Positions 1-5,977 of a stretch of 11,679 nt of DNA are shown here, piece after piece. A model generated the notes under the pieces. That model had not been told where the DNA came from. It ran no database searches and saw only the letters and a program-made list of their open reading frames with translations. Made by a program: the position numbers and the translations under genes. Numbering within the stretch: the first letter of the stretch is position 1; each line of letters begins with the position of its first letter. Source of the DNA: an uncultured Clostridia bacterium (GTDB lineage Bacteria; Bacillota; Clostridia; Oscillospirales; Oscillospiraceae); NCBI GenBank assembly GCA_937907715.1, contig CALERM010000033.1, forward strand, positions 1-11,679. The letters are read 5' to 3'.

Positions 1-53
1 CAGCGACCTGCGAGCGCCTGCCGCGCAAGGGCACGGAAATCTCCTGCTTTCAT
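1..53 (-). CDS. N-terminus of an unidentified protein (possibly DUF975 family), cut by window edge
   Basis: Only 17 complete codons are inside the window, reading MKAGDFRALARQALAGR from the ATG at 53-51. The start is supported by an AAAGGAAG Shine-Dalgarno six bases upstream of the ATG and by a near-consensus promoter about 40 bases further up. The pattern of a short hydrophilic start followed by 'ALARQALAGRW'-like residues recalls the N-terminus of DUF975 integral membrane proteins, which usually begin with a basic amphipathic stretch ending in a G-(N/R)-W motif. With so few residues this family call is a guess; that a gene starts here is fairly secure. It is separated from the upstream minus-strand gene argS by a terminator and has its own promoter, so it is not part of the argS transcript. 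Confidence 0.65.
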   Translation of the reverse strand, partial: MKAGDFRALARQALAGR

Positions 54-93
54 AATAATCTTCCTTTCTCTTTCTCGTTTTCTTTCCGGATTC

Positions 94-122
94 ATTATAA
101 AGGATATGTTCCTGCGTGACAA
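94..122 (-). promoter_or_regulatory. Sigma-A-type promoter for the partial left-end gene
   Basis: Read on the minus strand, the site is TTGTCA (122-117), a 17-base spacer, then a perfect TATAAT (99-94). Transcription would start near position 87, giving a leader of about 34 bases before the ATG at 53. It is among the best matches to the housekeeping consensus in the window. Confidence 0.8.
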
Positions 123-162
123 GCAATCCTGGAAATTTAAGAACTTCTTATGATTTTAGGAC

Positions 163-198
163 GAAAAAGCCCGCCCACCGGTTCCCCAATGGACGGGC
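163..198 (-). terminator. Intrinsic terminator of argS
   Basis: On the minus strand a nine-pair stem is formed by GCCCGTCCA (198-190) and TGGGCGGGC (177-169), with one G-U pair. It is followed directly by five T residues (168 to 164 on the opposite strand). It starts eight bases after the argS stop codon, exactly where a rho-independent terminator is expected. On the plus strand there is no T-run, so it acts in one direction. Confidence 0.85.
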
Positions 199-205
199 AA
201 AAGGC

Positions 206-1963
206 TTACATTCTTTCGGGCGCGCTGAAGCCCAGCAGATCGATGCAGGTTTCCAGAACGCGGCGCGTGAGGTCCATGAGCGCGACGTAGCTGGCTTTTT
301 TCGCTTCATCGGGCTCGGAGATAATCTTCACATCGTGATAGAACTTGTTTGCCGCGCCGGCAAGCTCATAGATATACGCGCAGATTTCGTTCGGCGCGGA
401 GTTTTTGTAGCTCGAGATCAGGCTGTCAGACAGGCGCGAAAGAACCAGCATGAGGTCCTTCTGCTGACGGCTTTCCGGCGGCAGCAGCTTGCAGTCCGCG
501 ACAACGCCGTCGTATTTTGCGAGAATCGACTTGATGCGGACGACGGTGTAGAGAATATACGGACCCGTGTTTCCCTCAAACGAGGAGAACCGGTCGAGAT
601 CGAAGACATAGTCCTTGGTGGCAAGGTTCGAAAGGTCGCCGTATTTGAGCGCTGCCATCGCAATTTTCTTTGCGGTCTCGGGAAGCTCTTCGTCGGATAC
701 GGTCTGATTCTCTTTGATCTTTTCGGTCACATAGTCGGTGATCTCGCGAATCAGAACCTCCAGACGCATGACGCCGCCCTCGCGCGTTTTGAAGGGCTTG
801 CCGTCCTTGCCGTTCATCGTGCCGAAGCCGATGTGCGAAAGCTCGGTTTCCGGGGGAACCAGCTCCGCCTTTCTCGCCACCCGGAAGACCTGCTCAAAGT
901 GCAGGCTCTGGCGCTTATCCGTCAAATAAAGAATCTTGCCGGGGTGGAAGTCCTGCTCACGCTGGACGATGGTTGCAAGGTCAGTGGTTGCGTAGAGCGT
1001 TGCGCCGTCGGATTTGAGAAGAATGCAGGGCGGAATTTCTTTTGTGTCGGTCGGCTCCTGCACGGGAACGACGAGCGCGCCGTCGGACTCGACTGCCAGG
1101 TGCTTGCTTTCCACGATTTTCAGCATCGTGGGGATATACGCCTGCGCGTCGGACTCTCCGAGCCATACATCGAAGCTGACATTGAGGTTTTCGTAGTTCT
1201 TCCTGAGGTCCTCGACCGATACGCGCATGATCTGCTTCCACATGGCGCGGTAGCCGCGCTCGCCCTGCTGGAGCAAATACGTCGCGTTGTGCGCCTTCTC
1301 GGCAAAGTCTGCGTCGACCTTCGATCTTGCGCTTGCCTCGGGGTAGATTTTCTCCAGCTCGGAGATTGTGAAGGGCGCTTCTTCGGGGTACTCGCCCGTA
1401 TAATCGGGGTCAAAATAGCAAAGCTCGGGGTGCTGCGACTGCACCTGCGCGATGATCAGACCCATCTGCAAGCCCCAGTCTCCGAGGTGGATGTCGCCGA
1501 TGACGTGGTTTCCGAAGAAACGGTAGATGCGCTTGATGGACTCTCCGATGATGGCGCTGCGCAGGTGCCCGACATGCAGCGGCTTTGCCACATTCGGTCC
1601 GCCGTAGTCCACAACAATCGTGCGGGGGTTCTGCTCGGGCTGAACGCCGAAATGCTCGGCAAGGTTCATTTCCGCAACATAGCCTGCCAGAAACTCCGCC
1701 GAGAGCTTGAAGTTCAGAAAACCGGGGTTTACCGTCTCGACGCTTTCAAACATCTCACAATCCGCCAGCTGCTCCTTGACCGCAGTTGCAATCTGGATGG
1801 GCGCTTTGTGGTAAACCTTCGCCGCGGGCAGCGCGCCGTTGCACTGATACTCGCACAGGTCCGGGCGGTTCGACAGCGTCGCCTTGCCGTAGGCAGGATC
1901 AAAGCCCGCCTTCGAAAATGCGCCGGAAACCTCCCGGGAAATCAGATCAATCAGGACATTCAT
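206..1963 (-). CDS. argS: Arginyl-tRNA synthetase
   Basis: Class I aminoacyl-tRNA synthetase that joins arginine to tRNA-Arg in the cytoplasm using ATP. The 585-residue product has the normal family size and order: an N-terminal additional (Add1) domain (about 1-85), the Rossmann catalytic core with the HIGH signature as HVGH at 130-133 inside GGPNVAKPLHVGHLRSAIIG, the degenerate KMSKS-loop equivalent FKTREGG at 391-397, and a C-terminal DALR-type anticodon-binding domain (about 465-585) opening with FEGNTGPYILYTVVR. The reading frame is open further upstream to 1996, but the ATG at 1963 is preferred: AAAGGTG lies seven bases before it, while the ATG six bases earlier would sit almost on top of that site. 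The gene has its own extended -10 promoter and terminator and so looks monocistronic, although read-through from spmAB is possible because I see no terminator after spmB. The 5' leader is only about 37 bases, too short for a T-box. Confidence 0.97.
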   Translation of the reverse strand: MNVLIDLISREVSGAFSKAGFDPAYGKATLSNRPDLCEYQCNGALPAAKVYHKAPIQIATAVKEQLADCEMFESVETVNPGFLNFKLSAEFLAGYVAEMNLAEHFGVQPEQNPRTIVVDYGGPNVAKPLHVGHLRSAIIGESIKRIYRFFGNHVIGDIHLGDWGLQMGLIIAQVQSQHPELCYFDPDYTGEYPEEAPFTISELEKIYPEASARSKVDADFAEKAHNATYLLQQGERGYRAMWKQIMRVSVEDLRKNYENLNVSFDVWLGESDAQAYIPTMLKIVESKHLAVESDGALVVPVQEPTDTKEIPPCILLKSDGATLYATTDLATIVQREQDFHPGKILYLTDKRQSLHFEQVFRVARKAELVPPETELSHIGFGTMNGKDGKPFKTREGGVMRLEVLIREITDYVTEKIKENQTVSDEELPETAKKIAMAALKYGDLSNLATKDYVFDLDRFSSFEGNTGPYILYTVVRIKSILAKYDGVVADCKLLPPESRQQKDLMLVLSRLSDSLISSYKNSAPNEICAYIYELAGAANKFYHDVKIISEPDEAKKASYVALMDLTRRVLETCIDLLGFSAPERM

Positions 1964-2006
1964 ATACATACACCTTTCGTATTGGCAATTGCTCATAGAT
2001 TTTACT

Positions 2007-2035
2007 ATTATAACAAAGCATGTTCCAAAAGTACA
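2007..2035 (-). promoter_or_regulatory. Extended -10 promoter of argS
   Basis: On the minus strand the motif TG-T-TATAAT (2015-2007) gives a perfect -10 hexamer with the TGn extension. The -35 position at a 17-base spacing (TGTACT, 2035-2030) matches only weakly, as is usual for extended -10 promoters. The predicted start is near 2000, about 37 bases before the argS ATG. It lies in the 88-base gap between the spmB stop and argS. Confidence 0.7.
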
Positions 2036-2051
2036 GTCCGAAACAGCCGGT

Positions 2052-2564
2052 TCAGGTCAAAAAGAGTCTCGCTGTAAGGCACGCCATGAAAAAGCCCGTA
2101 AAATCTGCAAGCAGCGCGGCAAGAACCGTATGGCGCGTGGCACGGATGCCGGCAGAGCCAAAGTAGACGCTGAGGGTATAAAATGTCGTCTCGGTGCTGC
2201 CGAGCATCACGGCAGCAGTTTTTCCGATGAGAGAGTCCACGCCATAGGTCCGCATCAGCTCCGCGCCGACCGCGAGCGCTGCGCTGCCGCTGACCGGGCG
2301 CACCAGCATCAGCGGCGCCAGCTCCGGCGGCATGCCAAGAAAGCGGAAAACGGGCGCAAGCGCCTGCGCCATCCAGGTAAAAAAGCCGCTGCTGCGGAGC
2401 ATGGAAATGCCGGTGAGAAGCATGATCAGACTCGGGGCAATGGAAAGAAGCGTCGAAAGCCCCTCGCGCGCACCGGTAAGCAGCAGCGTATACACATCCT
2501 GCTTCCGGATCAGCGCATATAAACTGATAAACGTCAGAAGAAGCGGAACCAGCAGCTCTGTCAT
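2052..2564 (-). CDS. spmB: Spore maturation protein SpmB
   Basis: Polytopic membrane protein of the nucleoside-transporter 'gate' domain family. In Bacillus, SpmA and SpmB are needed for full dehydration of the spore core and hence heat resistance; the molecular activity is unknown. The 170-residue product matches the family length and shows the conserved segments LVRPVSGSAALAV (about 88-100) and MLGSTETTFYTLSVYFGS (about 120-137), between hydrophobic helices. The ATG at 2564 overlaps the spmA stop as ATGA and is preceded by GGAGG seven bases away, so the two genes are translationally coupled. The frame stays open upstream inside spmA, but an earlier start would have no ribosome site. No intrinsic terminator is visible before argS. 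Confidence 0.95.
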   Translation of the reverse strand: MTELLVPLLLTFISLYALIRKQDVYTLLLTGAREGLSTLLSIAPSLIMLLTGISMLRSSGFFTWMAQALAPVFRFLGMPPELAPLMLVRPVSGSAALAVGAELMRTYGVDSLIGKTAAVMLGSTETTFYTLSVYFGSAGIRATRHTVLAALLADFTGFFMACLTARLFLT

Positions 2565-3133
2565 GCCGCGTCCTCCAGCGCCATCGCCGCCAGCAGCCCC
2601 ACCGAAACCGAGCAGACAGAGCTGACCCATACGGCGGGAAGAATCTCAAAGGGACTGCCGGCACCGAGGCTTGCGCGCAGGGCGGCGACGGTGGTCGGAA
2701 GCAGCTGCACCGAGGCGGTGTTCATGACGATCAGGCGGCACATTTCATTTCCGGCGCGCGCGGGCGTTTGGCTCAGCGTCTGCATTCTGCGCACACAGCT
2801 GACGCCCATCGGCGTTGCCGCGCTGCCGAGCCCCAGAAGATTTGCCGTAATATTTGCGCAGAGATAGCCGCGAGCCTCTGCGTCCCGGCAGGTTTCCGGG
2901 AAAATGCGCGATAAAAACGGAGAAAGTACGCGCGAAAGCTTCTGCGTCAGTCCGCTTTTCTTCATCACGCGCGCCGCGCCGCTCCACAGGCACAGTGCGC
3001 CGCACAGAGACAGGCAAAGCTCCACACCCTGCTGCGCGCCCTGCATGGCTGCGCCCGATAAACCGGACACTTGATCTGTGAGCAAGCCGCAGACCAGGCT
3101 CGCAAACAGAAAAAACAACCAAATATATGACAT
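2561..3133 (-). CDS. spmA: Spore maturation protein SpmA
   Basis: Partner of SpmB in the spore-maturation pair and likewise a membrane protein with a gate-type domain. The 190-residue sequence starts with a hydrophobic helix (MSYIWLFFLFASLVCGLL) and holds the family signature NLLGLGSAATPMG at about 98-110, followed by a conserved segment ending in MNTASVQLLPTTVAALR (137-153). The start is chosen at ATG 3133, which gives the usual SpmA beginning; a TTG 21 bases upstream (3154) is in frame but overlaps the likely GGAGG ribosome site. The spacing from GGAGG to ATG is about 12 bases, which is long, so translation may be modest. The gene is divergent from the AbrB-like regulator, with a 163-base shared upstream region. 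I could not find a convincing sporulation-sigma promoter. Confidence 0.94.
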   Translation of the reverse strand: MSYIWLFFLFASLVCGLLTDQVSGLSGAAMQGAQQGVELCLSLCGALCLWSGAARVMKKSGLTQKLSRVLSPFLSRIFPETCRDAEARGYLCANITANLLGLGSAATPMGVSCVRRMQTLSQTPARAGNEMCRLIVMNTASVQLLPTTVAALRASLGAGSPFEILPAVWVSSVCSVSVGLLAAMALEDAA

Positions 3134-3163
3134 TCCTATAAATTTCCTCCACAAAATCTGGTT

Positions 3164-3180
3164 TGTTCAAAATTTGGACA
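3164..3180. promoter_or_regulatory. Imperfect inverted repeat between divergent spmA and AbrB-like gene
   Basis: TGTTCAAA (3164-3171) and TTTGGACA (3173-3180) are inverted copies with one mismatch around a single central base. The dyad lies in the AT-rich half of the divergent intergenic region, 31-47 bases upstream of the spmA ATG. It has the size of an operator for a dimeric regulator. What binds it is unknown; autoregulation by the adjacent AbrB-like protein is one possibility, but AbrB proteins do not need a strict dyad. Confidence 0.3.
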
Positions 3181-3296
3181 TAAATGACTGTTAAGATAAG
3201 ACCGATCAGCAAAAAACGATTCTCTGCGGACGCACCGAAGACCGCCCCCGCGGCTGCGTTCACCGTGGAAGAAACAACAAACGGAGGTACAAAAAG

Positions 3297-3539
3297 ATGA
3301 AATCGACAGGCATTGTTAGAAAAGTGGATGAGCTGGGTCGGATCGTGCTGCCTATTGAGCTGCGCCGGACTCTGGACATCGCGGAGAAGGATTCCATTGA
3401 AATTTATGTGGACGGTTCGTCGATCATTCTGAAAAAGTACGAGCCGACCTGCGTGTTCTGCGGCGATGCGAAGAACATCACGGTTTACAAGGGCAAGAAC
3501 ATCTGCGCCAACTGCCTCAAGGAGCTCAAGAAGGCGTAA
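3297..3539 (+). CDS. AbrB-family transition-state regulator with C-terminal zinc ribbon
   Basis: Small DNA-binding regulator of 80 residues. Residues 1-50 are a near-textbook AbrB swapped-hairpin domain (MKSTGIVRKVDELGRIVLPI, then ELRRTLDIAEKDSIEIYVDG and IILKKYEP), which forms intertwined dimers that bind bent AT-rich DNA. The C-terminal multimerisation domain of Bacillus AbrB is absent. In its place is a compact four-cysteine module, C52-x2-C55 and C70-x2-C73, expected to bind one zinc. GGAGG nine bases before ATG 3297 supports the start. It is transcribed alone and ends at a strong terminator. Its position opposite spmAB suggests, without proving, a link to post-exponential or sporulation control. 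Short AbrB proteins of this C4 form are, as I recall, common in Clostridia. Confidence 0.93.
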   Translation: MKSTGIVRKVDELGRIVLPIELRRTLDIAEKDSIEIYVDGSSIILKKYEPTCVFCGDAKNITVYKGKNICANCLKELKKA

Positions 3540-3553
3540 GCGCCATGCACCAG

Positions 3554-3591
3554 AATCTGCCGGGAAACGATGGCTTCCCGGCAGATTTTTT
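3554..3591 (+). terminator. Strong intrinsic terminator after the AbrB-like gene
   Basis: A perfect 13-pair stem is formed by AATCTGCCGGGAA (3554-3566) and TTCCCGGCAGATT (3575-3587), with an eight-base loop and a run of six T (3586-3591). It begins 15 bases after the stop codon and isolates this gene from the downstream operon. Confidence 0.93.
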
Positions 3592-3643
3592 ATGCGCTCT
3601 TGATTGTTTACAAACTGTTCGCTTTTGTTTGGGCTTCTTAACT

Positions 3644-3672
3644 GGTCAAACCGGGTGAAATCTGGTACAATA
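3644..3672 (+). promoter_or_regulatory. Promoter of the DUF1538 / P-II-like operon
   Basis: TGGTCA (3644-3649), a 17-base spacer and TACAAT (3667-3672), with a TG extension in TGGTACAAT. Transcription should begin near 3680, leaving a leader of about 63 bases before the TTG start at 3743. The sequence just downstream (AGTATGT) is repeated at the smc promoter with the same spacing. Confidence 0.7.
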
Positions 3673-3687
3673 GCGGCAAAGTATGTG

Positions 3688-3715
3688 CGCGGCGCCCATT
3701 TAAGGCGGCTGCGCG
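3688..3715 (+). promoter_or_regulatory. GC-rich hairpin in the leader of the DUF1538 operon
   Basis: GCGC (3688-3691) pairs with GCGC (3712-3715) and CGCC (3694-3697) pairs with GGCG (3705-3708), with a small internal loop (GG opposite GCT) and an AT-rich apical loop. It lies between the promoter and the AAGGAG ribosome site and is not followed by a T-run, so it is not a terminator. It could stabilise the messenger or affect translation. It may also be chance in GC-rich DNA. Confidence 0.3.
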
Positions 3716-3742
3716 GACAATCCGTTTGGAAGGAGTGTTGAT

Positions 3743-5266
3743 TTGCAGTATCGGGTGTTGGCAGAAAAACTGAAGGAGGCGGCGGCGTCCGTTTTGCCGG
3801 TGACGGCAATTGTGGCAGTGCTGTGTCTGGCACTGGTCCGGGTGGACGTGGGGCTGATGCTCTCGTTTCTGCTTGGCTCGGGGCTTCTGATTCTGGGCAT
3901 GGGGCTGTTCACGCTGGGCGCGGAGCTTTCCATGTCGCGCATCGGAAACCTGATCGGCGCAAAGATGACAAAATCCAGAAAGCTCTGGTTCATTCTCGCA
4001 GTGAGCTTCCTGCTGGGTGTCGCCATTACGATGGCAGAGCCGGATTTGCAGGTGCTGGCGACGAACGTTCCGGCAATCGACAAGACGGTGCTGATTGTGA
4101 CCGTCTCGGTTGGCGTGGGGCTGTTTCTGATGCTGTGCATGGCGAGAATTCTGTTTTCTGTCTCGCTGCGGCGTTTGCTGATTGTGTTCTATGCGCTGCT
4201 GTTTGCCGGAGCGTTTTTGCCGGACGCGGGCTTTTTGTCGGTCGCGTTCGACGCCGGCGGCGTGACGACAGGACCGATGACGGTGCCGTTTATTATGGCG
4301 CTGGGCGTCGGCGTTGCGTCGATCCGAAGCGACGAAAATGCCAAGGCGGACAGCTTCGGTCTGGTTGCATTGTGTTCGATCGGTCCTGTGATGGCGGTGA
4401 TGCTGCTGGGCGCAATCTATCCCGCGGACACGCAGGCGGATGTCGATATGGTGATTGGCGGGTTTGAAACCTCGGTGGAGCTGGGCGGCGCGTATCTTCA
4501 CAGTCTTCCGACCTACACGCTGGAGGTCGCGATGGCGCTGCTGCCGATTTTCGTGTTCTTTTTGCTGTTCCAGGTCTTTTCGCTGCGCCTGCGAAAGCTG
4601 CCGCTGACGAAGATCGTCATGGGCGTGGGCTATACGTTTCTGGGGCTGGTGCTGTTTCTGACGGGCGTGAACGTCGGCTTTTCGCCCCTGGGCTATGTGC
4701 TCGGAAAAGAGCTGGTGACGAGCGGACTGTCCGCGCTTCTGATTCCGCTGGCAATGCTGATGGGCTGGTTCATCATCGACGCCGAGCCCGCGGTACATAT
4801 TTTGAACAAGCAGGTCGAGGAGCTGACCTCGGGCGCGATTTCGGCAAAGGCGATGGGCTTGAGCTTATCCGTCGCCGTGGCGCTTGCAAACGGGCTTGCG
4901 ATGGTGCGTGTTTTGACGGGACTTCCGATTCTTTATTTCCTGCTGCCGGGCTACGCGGCGGCGCTGGGCTTGAGCTTCTTTGTGCCGCGCACGTTTACGG
5001 CGATTGCCTTTGACTCCGGCGGCGTCGCCTCGGGACCCCTGACAGCAACATTCATGCTGCCGCTGGCGATGGGCGCATGTACGGCGCTTGGCGGGAATGT
5101 CATGACCGATGCGTTCGGGCTTGTGGCGCTCGTGGCGATGATGCCCCTGATCACCGTGCAGGTCATGGGCGGCATCTATGTTCTCAAGTCGCGCACGAAG
5201 ACGGACGCGCCCGCGCTGCCGAGCTTCGGCGAAAATGAAATTATTGAGCTTTGGGAGGCGGTTTGA
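3743..5266 (+). CDS. DUF1538-family polytopic membrane protein, internally duplicated
   Basis: Integral membrane protein of 507 residues; I recognise the DUF1538 family, whose biochemical role is not established, and a transport function is inferred. The sequence is a chain of hydrophobic segments from about residue 15 to 490 with a hydrophilic tail. Two halves repeat: AEP at 98-100 and 347-349, FD(A/S)GGVxxGP at 169 and 423, and FGLVAL at 205 and 458, all offset by roughly 250 residues and in the same order. The start codon is TTG at 3743, supported by AAGGAG seven bases upstream and by absence of a better ATG. The stop TGA shares one base with the ATG of the next gene, so the downstream P-II-like protein is translationally coupled. 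The pairing points to control of this membrane protein by a P-II-type sensor. The glycine-rich FDxGGVxxGP motifs sit at hydrophobic segment edges and could be re-entrant loops, which is inference. Confidence 0.9.
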   Translation: MQYRVLAEKLKEAAASVLPVTAIVAVLCLALVRVDVGLMLSFLLGSGLLILGMGLFTLGAELSMSRIGNLIGAKMTKSRKLWFILAVSFLLGVAITMAEPDLQVLATNVPAIDKTVLIVTVSVGVGLFLMLCMARILFSVSLRRLLIVFYALLFAGAFLPDAGFLSVAFDAGGVTTGPMTVPFIMALGVGVASIRSDENAKADSFGLVALCSIGPVMAVMLLGAIYPADTQADVDMVIGGFETSVELGGAYLHSLPTYTLEVAMALLPIFVFFLLFQVFSLRLRKLPLTKIVMGVGYTFLGLVLFLTGVNVGFSPLGYVLGKELVTSGLSALLIPLAMLMGWFIIDAEPAVHILNKQVEELTSGAISAKAMGLSLSVAVALANGLAMVRVLTGLPILYFLLPGYAAALGLSFFVPRTFTAIAFDSGGVASGPLTATFMLPLAMGACTALGGNVMTDAFGLVALVAMMPLITVQVMGGIYVLKSRTKTDAPALPSFGENEIIELWEAV

Positions 5267-5931
5267 TGGAGCTTTACTATCTGATTACAATCTCAGAGCG
5301 CGATCGGGCGGAGATGCTGTCTGCCATCTATCAGTCGGCAGGTGCGGGCATGGTTCTGACCAAGCTCGGAAGAGGCACCGCAACGGGCGAGCAGCTTTCT
5401 TCTTATGGACTGGACGCAACGGAAAAAGCGGTCGTCAGCACCGTGGCGGACGCGGAGCAGACCCGGCAGATTTTCAAGGCGGCGAAGCGGAAGCTTTTTA
5501 TCGACATCCCCGGCAACGGCGTGATGATGGCAATTCCGCTCAAAAGCGTGGCAGGCGGCAGAACACTGGGCTTTTTGACCGATTCGACACAGACAGGAGG
5601 AAAACCCGCGATGGATTTTTCACATGAGCTGATTATGGCAATTATGAACGAAGGCTACTCCGACACCGTCATGGACGCGGCAAGATCGGCGGGCGCCGGC
5701 GGCGGCACGGTGCTGCACGCCAAGGGCACCGGCAGAGCGCGCGCGGAAAAATTCTTCGGCGTGAGCCTCGCTGATGAGAAGGATGTGGTCTATATCGTCG
5801 CCCACGCAGAGGAAAAGGCGGCGATCATGCGGGCGATTGCCGATCATGCAGGACCCGGCACCAGAGCGGGCACAATCTGCTTCTCGCTGCCCATCTCGCA
5901 GGTGGCGGGCTTGCGCGAGCGCGACGAATAA
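5266..5931 (+). CDS. Tandem two-domain P-II-like signalling protein
   Basis: Predicted cytoplasmic sensor of 221 residues built from two P-II-like ferredoxin-fold units: residues 1-97 (MELYYLITI ... GVMMAIPL) and 119-217 (ELIMAIMNEGYSD ... TICFSLPI). Each begins with a beta strand, then a helix, then a glycine-rich turn (AGAGMVLTKLGRGTA at 25-39; AGAGGGTVLHAKGTG at 142-156), and ends with a short strand. Classical GlnB/GlnK are single domains of about 112 residues that form trimers. The T-loop tyrosine used for uridylylation is not apparent, so regulation is more likely by ligand binding. ATG 5266 is chosen because it overlaps the upstream stop (TGATG) and has GGGAGG seven bases before it. 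An internal AGGAGG and ATG (M116) lie exactly between the domains. Target: most likely the DUF1538 membrane protein encoded just upstream. The ligand is unknown. Confidence 0.88.
   Translation: MELYYLITISERDRAEMLSAIYQSAGAGMVLTKLGRGTATGEQLSSYGLDATEKAVVSTVADAEQTRQIFKAAKRKLFIDIPGNGVMMAIPLKSVAGGRTLGFLTDSTQTGGKPAMDFSHELIMAIMNEGYSDTVMDAARSAGAGGGTVLHAKGTGRARAEKFFGVSLADEKDVVYIVAHAEEKAAIMRAIADHAGPGTRAGTICFSLPISQVAGLRERDE
5595..5613 (+). promoter_or_regulatory. Internal ribosome binding site and in-frame ATG between the two P-II-like domains
   Basis: A perfect AGGAGG (5595-5600) stands ten bases before an in-frame ATG (5611-5613, codon 116). Starting there would yield residues 116-221, a 106-residue protein consisting of just the second P-II-like domain, close to the size of a free P-II monomer. 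The spacing is slightly longer than ideal, and the linker region would have to code for ...TGGKPAM... anyway, so the motif could be coincidental. Confidence 0.4.
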
Positions 5932-5935
5932 ACGT

Positions 5936-5968
5936 AATTCCCCGGACGCTATGTGTCCGGGGAATTTT
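5936..5968. terminator. Hairpin between convergent genes, probable bidirectional terminator
   Basis: A perfect 12-pair stem is formed by AATTCCCCGGAC (5936-5947) and GTCCGGGGAATT (5955-5966) with a seven-base loop. It sits between the stop of the P-II-like gene (5931) and the stop of the convergent metalloprotease (5978). The T-run on the plus side is only TTTT and on the minus side shorter, so termination may be partial. Confidence 0.65.
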
Positions 5969-5977
5969 GATGCAGAA

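Noticed and set aside
1964..2051. T-box riboswitch upstream of argS
   Set aside because: The gap to spmB is only 88 bases and the predicted leader about 37 bases; no T-box sequence or antiterminator/terminator hairpins are visible.
116..2077. 653-codon plus-strand open frame opposite argS
   Set aside because: It is the antisense shadow of a high-GC coding region; argS on the other strand has complete family motifs, a promoter, ribosome site and terminator, while this frame has no recognisable domain and is rich in shadow-type Arg/Leu/His residues.
3134..3296. Sporulation sigma-E/G/K promoter for spmAB and a sigma-A promoter for the AbrB-like gene
   Set aside because: I searched both strands; only weak matches such as CATTTAT without a fitting -35 on the minus strand and TAAGAT without a fitting -35 on the plus strand were found, too poor to annotate.
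2745..3833. 362-codon minus-strand open frame spanning spmA, the AbrB-like gene and a terminator
   Set aside because: It crosses two independent genes on opposite strands and a strong terminator; its composition shows no domain.
3638..4798. 386-codon minus-strand open frame opposite the DUF1538 gene
   Set aside because: Extremely rich in Gln, His and Arg, which is the reverse reading of hydrophobic membrane codons. No ribosome site at its start and it runs across the promoter of the real gene.
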